From Alphaproteobacteria bacterium MarineAlpha5_Bin12 (GTDB taxonomy: Bacteria > Pseudomonadota > Alphaproteobacteria > HIMB59 > GCA-002718135), in contig PTKS01000011.1 of the NCBI GenBank assembly GCA_002937855.1, forward strand, positions 1 to 48,633: DNA of 48,633 nucleotides, written 5' to 3'. Position numbers and translations under genes: made by a program. How positions within the stretch are numbered: the stretch's first letter is position 1; each line of letters opens with the position of its first letter. The notes under the pieces were generated by a model. That model saw only the letters and a list, made by a program, of their open reading frames with translations. It was not told the origin of the DNA and did not search any database. Shown piece by piece: positions 43,530 through 48,633 of this stretch.

Positions 43530-44356
43530 TCTCTTAAAAGATCATTGATTGAAGTTTTTGATCGAGTTTTTTCATCGACTTGTTTAATTATTACCGCACA
43601 ATTTAATGAGGGTGCAAGTGGGTTTTTTTTATCTGGTAATGAACCAGGTACAAGAACAGAGTAAGGAGGTATTTTACCGTAAGTAATCGCTCCTGTTTTT
43701 CTATCTACTATTTTTGTAGATTGCCCTATGTACATTCCCATACTGAGCACTGACCCTTCTCCTACAATCACCCCCTCAACTACCTCAGACATTGCTCCTA
43801 AAAATACATTGTCTTCTATAATAGTTGGCAAGGCTTGTGCTGGTTCTAAAACACCACCAACTCCACTTCCGGCAGATATGTGACAATTTTTGCCAATTTG
43901 ACAGCAAGAGCCTGCTCTAGAAAATGTATCCATCATTGTGCCAGTGTCAATATATGCCCCTATATTAACAAAGCATGGCATCAAAACTACATTCTTAGCA
44001 ATGAAAGATCCTTTTCTCACAGGTGTATTTGGTACCATTCTAAAACCTGCTTTTTCAAAATCTTCCTTTTCCCATCCAGCAGTTTTACCTTTGAGAAGAT
44101 GGGACTTATCAAACCAAGAACTGTATGGCCCAGACAAAGCCTCCATACCATGAATTCTAAAACTTAACATTATAGCTTTTTTAACATATTGTTGAGTAAT
44201 CCAATTTCTATCAATCTTTTCTGCTACTCGTAGTTTTCCTTGATCAAGATTTTCTATTATTTGGTTTATTGCATTTATTATTAATTCATCAGATTCTGAA
44301 TTGATTTTTTCTTTATTTTCCCATGCATCATTTATAATTTTTTCTATATTTTCCAT
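43526..44356 (-). CDS. dapD: tetrahydrodipicolinate N-succinyltransferase
   Basis: 276 aa from ATG 44356, whose first base is the last of the upstream HAD stop (TAATG); the longer frame from 44386 would add ten residues of unlikely sequence. An N-terminal helical domain (about 1-95) is followed by a left-handed beta-helix of hexapeptide repeats including VVLMPCFVNIGAYIDTGTMM and AGSGVGGVLEP. It uses succinyl-CoA in the diaminopimelate pathway and works with dapE next door. Confidence 0.95.
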   Translation of the reverse strand: MENIEKIINDAWENKEKINSESDELIINAINQIIENLDQGKLRVAEKIDRNWITQQYVKKAIMLSFRIHGMEALSGPYSSWFDKSHLLKGKTAGWEKEDFEKAGFRMVPNTPVRKGSFIAKNVVLMPCFVNIGAYIDTGTMMDTFSRAGSCCQIGKNCHISAGSGVGGVLEPAQALPTIIEDNVFLGAMSEVVEGVIVGEGSVLSMGMYIGQSTKIVDRKTGAITYGKIPPYSVLVPGSLPDKKNPLAPSLNCAVIIKQVDEKTRSKTSINDLLRD

Positions 44357-45024
44357 TATTCTTCCTTGATAATTGAATTTAACCATAAAGGCAAATCTGT
44401 TGTTTCATAATCTAAATATTTTTTGGAACTTTTTATATCATCACTATAGTTTTCTTTCCCAACGTCTATCCAAACAGTTGTAAATCCAATTTTAGATGCA
44501 GGAACAAGATTTCTTGCTATATCATCAAACATAATAGTTTTTTTTGGATCAATATTATTAGATTTCACAAGCATTTTATAGGGCCCCATATCAGGTTTTG
44601 GAATATAATTTGCATCTTTTATGTCAAAAATTAAATCAAAGATATTCTCAATATTTAGTCTTTTAATTACTTCATTTGCATGTTGTTTATTTGCATTGGT
44701 ATAGATAATTTTTTTTCCATTTAATCTAATCAAACCTTCTTTTAAATTTTGGTTTGGTTTAATTATTGAATAATCAAGCTTGTGAACTTCGTCTAAAAAT
44801 TCCTCAGGATCTATTTTATATTCATCCATTAAACCCTTAAGCGTTGTTCCATAATGGCGAAAAAATTTTTTTTGTATTTTTTTTGCTTCTGATATTTCTA
44901 ATTTTAAATGACGAGATATAAATTCCCCCATTAGTTTATCCACTTGATCAAATATACCTGTTTCAGCGGAATAAAGTGTATTATCTAAGTCAAAAACCCA
45001 AGTATCATATTTTTTTAAAATCAT
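44356..45024 (-). CDS. HAD-superfamily hydrolase, pyrimidine 5'-nucleotidase (SDT1/SSM1) type
   Basis: A 222-aa HAD-IA enzyme. Motif I is VFDLDNTLYSAETGIFDQV with nucleophile Asp, motif II IIYTNANKQH, motif III PKPDMGPY, and motif IV TIMFDDIARNL. The LYSAETGIFDQVDKLMGEFI cap region is that of the SSM1/SDT1 pyrimidine 5'-nucleotidase group. Position between engB and dapD is conserved in alphaproteobacteria, although an argB gene usually lies just upstream and is absent here. It overlaps engB by four bases. Confidence 0.88.
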   Translation of the reverse strand: MILKKYDTWVFDLDNTLYSAETGIFDQVDKLMGEFISRHLKLEISEAKKIQKKFFRHYGTTLKGLMDEYKIDPEEFLDEVHKLDYSIIKPNQNLKEGLIRLNGKKIIYTNANKQHANEVIKRLNIENIFDLIFDIKDANYIPKPDMGPYKMLVKSNNIDPKKTIMFDDIARNLVPASKIGFTTVWIDVGKENYSDDIKSSKKYLDYETTDLPLWLNSIIKEE

Positions 45025-45641
45025 TTTGAAGCTATTTCATATATTTTTTTTTGAAGATTAGTAATACCATCATTTTTTTTAGCACTTACAAAGAATAATA
45101 TTTCATCTTCATAAGAATAATTCTTAAAAATATTCAACACTAATTGCGTATTTTTTTCAATGATATTTTTTGAACATTTATCTATTTTAGTTAAGATTAT
45201 ACTAAAGGATAAAATTTTTTCTATAAAAAAATTTATTGTATCTATATCAGTTTTTTTTAACCCAACTTTACCATCAACTAGTAAAAAAATATGTTTTAAA
45301 TTATCTCTTTTTACTACATATTCATTAATCAATTTAAATAACTCTAGTTTTATTTTACGGGATAATTTCGCATATCCATATCCAGGAAGGTCAACTAAGT
45401 ATATTTTTTCACCAACCGAAAATAAATTTAATGATTGTGTTCTTCCTGGAGTTTTACTTGTTTTAGCAATATTTTTTTTTCTGGTTAATTTATTTATTAA
45501 ACTTGATTTGCCAACATTAGATCTTCCAATAAAACATACTTCAGGCTTGAAATATTTTGGAATTTTTTCATAATTTAAATATGAACCTATAAATTCTGTT
45601 TTTAAAAAAAAATTATTGAGTGATTTATGACCTTTTTCCAT
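45021..45641 (-). CDS. engB: ribosome biogenesis GTP-binding protein EngB (YihA/YsxC)
   Basis: A 206-aa TrmE-Era-like GTPase. G1 is GRSNVGKSSLINKL (about 38-51), G2 the SKTPGRTQSLN switch, G3 DLPGYGYAK, and G4 LTKIDKCS. It takes part in large-subunit ribosome assembly. It follows yidC by 11 bases in the same operon and overlaps the HAD gene. Confidence 0.95.
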   Translation of the reverse strand: MEKGHKSLNNFFLKTEFIGSYLNYEKIPKYFKPEVCFIGRSNVGKSSLINKLTRKKNIAKTSKTPGRTQSLNLFSVGEKIYLVDLPGYGYAKLSRKIKLELFKLINEYVVKRDNLKHIFLLVDGKVGLKKTDIDTINFFIEKILSFSIILTKIDKCSKNIIEKNTQLVLNIFKNYSYEDEILFFVSAKKNDGITNLQKKIYEIASK

Positions 45642-45652
45642 AAATTTAACTT

Positions 45653-47389
45653 TTACGATTTAATAATTTTTCGTTGAATTATCCATTGCTGTAATATTGA
45701 TAATATGTTGTTTACAGACCAATATAAAACTAATCCAGCAGCAAATCCTGCCAAAATAAAAGTGAAAACAATTGGTAAAAATGTAAATATTCTTGCTTGC
45801 ATGGGATCTGTAGGTGCAGGATTAAGTTTTTGTTGTAAATACATACTAAGCCCCATTATTATTGGAAGAACCCCGATGTTTATAATAGATAAATATGAAG
45901 GAACATTCCAATCAATTAATCCAAATAAGATCAATATACCAGCTGGATCAGGTGCAGATAGATCGTGGATCCATCCATAGAATGGCGCATGATACATTTC
46001 TATAGTTACAAAAAGAGTTTTGTATAATGCGAAAAAAATAGGGATTTGTAAAAGAATAGGTAAGCACCCAGCTACTGGATTTGCTCCCTCTTTTTTATAA
46101 AGTGCCATTAATTCTTGCTGCATTTTTTGTCTGTCATCACCATAAGCTTCTTTTAGTCTTTGCATTTCAGGCTGTAGTTTTTTCATTTTAGCCATTGATT
46201 TAAACGATGCTTGCGCAAGAGGAAAAAGAACTAATCTCATTAAAATTGTAAATCCTATTATTGCTAATCCGAAATTACCAACTTTACTATAAAACCAATT
46301 AATCGCATAAAAAATCGGTTTAGTTAAAAAACTAAACCAACCCCAATCAACTACATCAGTAAATCTTGTTATATTTTGATTAGTTTCGTAATCTTTTAAT
46401 ATACTAACTACTTTTGCTCCTGCAAAAAGTTTACCACTATATTTTATAGAACTGTTAGAATTAATTGTTATTAAATTGCTTGCATAACCTGCTCTAAAAT
46501 CATCAAAATCATTATTTTTGCTGTATCTATAATTGATATTAATATCTTCATTTGGTTCAGGTATTAGAGCTGTTAGCCAATATTTGTCAGTAAAACCTAA
46601 CCATCCGCCTTTTGATTTTTTATCACAATATTCACCTTTAATTTTGTTTTGAGAAGCACAATCATCAATCATGTCATCATAGTCTTTCTCTAATAATTCT
46701 TCATTAGTCATACTTATTAATCCCTCATGAAGAATGAAAAAACCTATTGTTTCAGGTTTGTTAACTCTTTTTATAAATCTATAAGGAAATAAATTAATAT
46801 TTTTGTTAGAATTATTAATTATTTCTTGTTCTATCACAAACAGATAATCTTCATCTATCGATATATGCGTATTAAAAGTAATTTGTTGATTATTTTTCCA
46901 GCTTAATGTTATTGGATTTGAAGGAGATAATATATTTGATGAACTTGACCAAATAGTTTCATTATTTGGAAGCTCTATATTGTTTACATTATTTGTAAGT
47001 TCTTTCCATCCCATTTCAAGATAATAGGGATTTTTAGTTCCACTTGGAGATAATAATTGAATGTTATTTGAATTTTCATCAAGACTGACTTTATATTTTT
47101 TTAATATCAAATCATCTATAATTGCTCCTTTTAAATTTATTGAACCCTCTAAACTTTGGCTAGAAATTTTAATCCTTTTTTCGTCAGAAATTATTTCTTC
47201 TCTTGTCTTAATTTTTTCTATTGCTGATGTTTGAACCTGATCAATGGAAGTAATAGTAGTGGGGCTTTCACTGATATCAATATTTTCATCTGGTACAATT
47301 ATAGTTTGTTGAGGAAAAAATATTTGAAACACAATAATTATTGCTACAGAAATTACGATTGCTAAAATTAAATTTTTTTGATCACCCAT
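45653..47389 (-). CDS. yidC: membrane protein insertase YidC
   Basis: A 578-aa YidC of the Gram-negative type: N-terminal helix (about 6-25), large periplasmic beta domain (about 60-340), and the Oxa1 core with five helices (about 355-575). The core includes FGLAIIGFTILMRLVLFPLAQASFKSMAKMKKLQPEMQRLKEAYGDDRQKMQQELMALYKKE region and NPVAGCLPILLQIPIFFALY. The conserved Arg of the hydrophilic groove is in LMRLVLFP. It inserts and folds inner-membrane proteins. It lies five bases after yidD. Confidence 0.96.
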   Translation of the reverse strand: MGDQKNLILAIVISVAIIIVFQIFFPQQTIIVPDENIDISESPTTITSIDQVQTSAIEKIKTREEIISDEKRIKISSQSLEGSINLKGAIIDDLILKKYKVSLDENSNNIQLLSPSGTKNPYYLEMGWKELTNNVNNIELPNNETIWSSSSNILSPSNPITLSWKNNQQITFNTHISIDEDYLFVIEQEIINNSNKNINLFPYRFIKRVNKPETIGFFILHEGLISMTNEELLEKDYDDMIDDCASQNKIKGEYCDKKSKGGWLGFTDKYWLTALIPEPNEDININYRYSKNNDFDDFRAGYASNLITINSNSSIKYSGKLFAGAKVVSILKDYETNQNITRFTDVVDWGWFSFLTKPIFYAINWFYSKVGNFGLAIIGFTILMRLVLFPLAQASFKSMAKMKKLQPEMQRLKEAYGDDRQKMQQELMALYKKEGANPVAGCLPILLQIPIFFALYKTLFVTIEMYHAPFYGWIHDLSAPDPAGILILFGLIDWNVPSYLSIINIGVLPIIMGLSMYLQQKLNPAPTDPMQARIFTFLPIVFTFILAGFAAGLVLYWSVNNILSILQQWIIQRKIIKS

Positions 47390-47394
47390 TTTGT

Positions 47395-47646
47395 CTACTT
47401 TTCCTTTATAACTGGATCATAACCTTTTTTCCCTAGAGGATGACATTTCAGTATTCGCTTTATAGATAAATATGATCCTTTTATTAATCCTAATTTTTTT
47501 ATTGATTCTATTGAATATTCAGAACAAGTTGGCAAAAATCTGCAATTAGAACCAATTAAAGGTGAAAGAAAAAACTGATAAAATTTTATTGTACTAATTA
47601 AGATATTTATTAATAATTTATTTATTTTACTTAAAATATTGTTCAT
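47395..47646 (-). CDS. yidD: membrane protein insertion efficiency factor YidD
   Basis: An 83-aa protein with the YidD signature [28 protein letters not shown], three conserved cysteines, and [13 protein letters not shown] at the C-terminus. An N-terminal amphipathic helix (1-25) would attach it to the inner membrane. It aids YidC-dependent insertion. Its ATG overlaps the rnpA stop (ATGA). Confidence 0.95.
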   Translation of the reverse strand: MNNILSKINKLLINILISTIKFYQFFLSPLIGSNCRFLPTCSEYSIESIKKLGLIKGSYLSIKRILKCHPLGKKGYDPVIKEK

Positions 47647-47978
47647 TTTTTTATTACTAATTCTCTAAATTCTTTTTCAAGTTCTTTAAAGGGAGTATTA
47701 AATAAACCTTTTTTTGCACTAAAAACATAAAAAAAATTCTTTCTTTTCAATTTTAGTATGTTCCTTTTTGTCAATTCACGCATAATTCGTTTAGCTTTAT
47801 TTCTTTTGACAGCATTTCCCAACTTTTTTGTAACTTTGTATCCAAATTTATAATTATCATTAAGATTTTTGTCATATAGTTTTTTAATACTAAAGTTATT
47901 GGAGGATGAGAATTTGCCATACTTATGAATTTTTATGAAATCAATTTTTTTTTTAATTATATGAATTTTTTTGGCCAT
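47643..47978 (-). CDS. rnpA: ribonuclease P protein component
   Basis: A 111-aa basic protein. The RNase P protein signature is [22 protein letters not shown], containing the RNR-like basic motif. It binds RNase P RNA and helps 5' processing of pre-tRNA. It starts 14 bases after rpmH, the near-universal arrangement. The N-terminal extension is lysine-rich, in keeping with base composition. Confidence 0.95.
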   Translation of the reverse strand: MAKKIHIIKKKIDFIKIHKYGKFSSSNNFSIKKLYDKNLNDNYKFGYKVTKKLGNAVKRNKAKRIMRELTKRNILKLKRKNFFYVFSAKKGLFNTPFKELEKEFRELVIKK

Positions 47979-47992
47979 AAAGCCTTTTTAAT

Positions 47993-48127
47993 TTAAGTAC
48001 TTAATCTTTTTCTGCCTCTAGCTCTTCTGCTGGCAATTATCTGTCTCCCAGTTTTTGTTGCCATACGAGATCGAAATCCATGTCTTCTTTTTCTTACTAA
48101 TTTACTTGGTTGGTATGTTCTTTTCAT
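47993..48127 (-). CDS. rpmH: 50S ribosomal protein L34
   Basis: A 44-aa protein, [20 protein letters not shown] then [20 protein letters not shown] and RLST, the complete L34 sequence pattern. It is too short for a typical ORF cut-off. It heads the operon rpmH-rnpA-yidD-yidC-engB-HAD-dapD-dapE and has a near-consensus promoter just upstream. Confidence 0.97.
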   Translation of the reverse strand: MKRTYQPSKLVRKRRHGFRSRMATKTGRQIIASRRARGRKRLST

Positions 48128-48147
48128 TTTACTTATATTTTATCGAA

Positions 48148-48176
48148 CATATACGAATATCATTTAAGTATGTCAA
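48148..48176 (-). promoter_or_regulatory. rpmH operon promoter
   Basis: On the minus strand a perfect TTGACA (48171-48176) and TATATG (48148-48153) are separated by 17 bp. The predicted transcript start near 48141 leaves a leader of about 14 bases before the rpmH ATG. Confidence 0.65.
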
Positions 48177-48278
48177 ATTCATTATTTAATTAAAATCAGT
48201 GATTTCTAAATTTTTTGAACAAAATATGTGTTATCTTAATTAATTTACAAATATATTAATAATAATTTGATATTTTGT

Positions 48279-48320
48279 GTGCCTGCAACTCAATTGGATA
48301 GAGCACCAGACTTCGGATCT
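48279..48320 (+). pseudogene. truncated tRNA-Arg (TCG) 5' half
   Basis: Forty-two bases match the 5' half of a tRNA-Arg: a 7-base acceptor strand GTGCCTG, D-arm with AATTGGATA loop and GAGC, anticodon-stem strand CCAGA, and anticodon loop CTTCGGA (anticodon TCG). The 3' anticodon strand breaks off after TCT, and no T-arm or 3' acceptor strand follows. Position 8 is C instead of U and position 10 is A instead of G, so it is also mutated. It cannot form a functional tRNA. Confidence 0.75.
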
Positions 48321-48323
48321 TAT

Positions 48324-48422
48324 ATGGATCACTTTGAATTAGCACGCCTCAAAGCTAAAGAATGGTTATTAATAGTATCACAGGAAAAAGATCCTTGTAA
48401 AAAATATTTAAAGAGTTACTAA
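48324..48422 (+). CDS. possible small protein or gene remnant
   Basis: An ATG frame of 32 codons (MDHFELARLKAKEWLLIVSQ...). The same frame extends upstream to a GTG at 48279, through the tRNA fragment, and continues after the TAA stop with KELEFFLKDRIN to a TAG at 48459-48461. The helical, charged composition looks coding. It may be a genuine short ORF or a 44-codon gene broken by one stop codon. No family recognised and no ribosome binding site seen. Confidence 0.3.
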   Translation: MDHFELARLKAKEWLLIVSQEKDPCKKYLKSY

Positions 48423-48469
48423 AAGAACTTGAATTTTTTTTGAAAGACCGAATAAATTAGATTTTTCTT

Positions 48470-48633
48470 ATGCTGTTTAAGAAGTTGTACAAATTTAAAT
48501 TGCTTTTAATAGTTATTTTTTTATTATCATTAAAATCATCTTTTGCTGATAATAAGCTTCTGATGATAACTGCTGATTATTGTGTTTATTGTCAAATTTG
48601 GGAAAAAGAAATTGGTAAAATTTACCCTAAGAC
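48470..48633 (+). CDS. secreted thioredoxin-fold (CxxC) protein, cut off by window edge
   Basis: The first 54 codons are visible. A signal peptide (about 1-26, LLLIVIFLLSLKSSFA-DN) is followed by LLMITADYCVYCQIWEKEIG, where CVYC is a thioredoxin-type active site close to the mature N-terminus. This layout suits a periplasmic thioredoxin-like or SoxW/DsbE-like reductase. The start ATG at 48470 has no Shine-Dalgarno; the remainder lies outside the window. Confidence 0.75.
   Translation, partial: MLFKKLYKFKLLLIVIFLLSLKSSFADNKLLMITADYCVYCQIWEKEIGKIYPK

Noticed and set aside
48279..48470. Intact tRNA-Arg with an intron
   Set aside because: The break lies in the anticodon stem rather than the loop, no 3' half or T-arm follows within the window, and invariant positions 8 and 10 are altered.

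Overview
The window is one piece of a compact, very AT-rich genome (roughly 30% GC by eye). The genes and their order are those of an alphaproteobacterium: petABC, prs-rplY-pth-ychF, lgt-midA-pgeF with ubiK/YbjN/proC, uvrC-pgsA-moaD-moaE, and rpmH-rnpA-yidD-yidC-engB-HAD-dapD-dapE. Gaps are very short, convergent genes overlap at their ends, and substrate-binding-protein transporters, a TAXI-type TRAP system and sulfoacetaldehyde acetyltransferase are present. Together these suggest a streamlined marine heterotroph of the SAR11/HIMB59/AEGEAN-169 kind. The exact clade is inference.

Layout. 1-4.3 kb: a cut-off small gene, pirin, trmL and the cytochrome bc1 operon. 4.2-7.6 kb: minus-strand prs-rplY-pth-ychF. 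7.7-10.3 kb: lgt-midA-pgeF. 10.4-13.0 kb: ubiK, a YbjN-domain gene, proC, a TetR/COQ9-like gene and csaA on the plus strand. 13.0-15.1 kb: an EnvZ/OmpR-type two-component pair, divergent from ilvE. 16.0-19.2 kb: uvrC-pgsA-moaD-moaE. 19.3-24.5 kb: xsc, an uncharacterised 147-aa protein, a LON-domain protein, a DUF3147 protein and two DMT exporters. 24.5-29.8 kb: a complete peptide/nickel-type ABC importer with fused ATPases. 29.8-33.2 kb: a TAXI TRAP receptor and fused permease. 33.4-36.1 kb: a coupled aminotransferase/DUF4396/MDR-oxidoreductase operon. 36.1-36.4 kb: an intergenic region with a DnaA-box-like cluster, a probable terminated structured RNA and an SOS operator. 36.4-38.1 kb: umuDC. 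38.2-42.4 kb: DUF1289, threonine dehydratase, aminopeptidase P and a glycosyltransferase. 42.4-48.1 kb: the minus-strand rpmH-to-dapE operon. 48.3-48.6 kb: a truncated tRNA-Arg copy, a small possibly broken ORF and the start of a secreted CxxC protein.

Most genes are housekeeping: respiration, translation quality control, PRPP, lysine/proline/branched-chain amino acids, phospholipid, lipoprotein, Moco, repair and membrane insertion. The accessory content is nutrient uptake (ABC and TRAP), sulfonate carbon metabolism (xsc), export (DMT) and SOS mutagenesis (umuDC).

Points most worth a second look: (i) the roughly 120-nt putative RNA at 36193-36312, with three hairpins and a 14-bp intrinsic terminator, just upstream of a clear GAAC-N7-GAAC LexA site; (ii) a cytochrome b whose Qo motif reads PNWY instead of PEWY; (iii) a Rieske protein with an apparent extra N-terminal hydrophobic segment; (iv) a PDZ-like tail on the TRAP permease and a terminator hairpin abutting its start codon; (v) the 147-aa family downstream of xsc; (vi) a tRNA-Arg 5' fragment read in frame into a small ORF.
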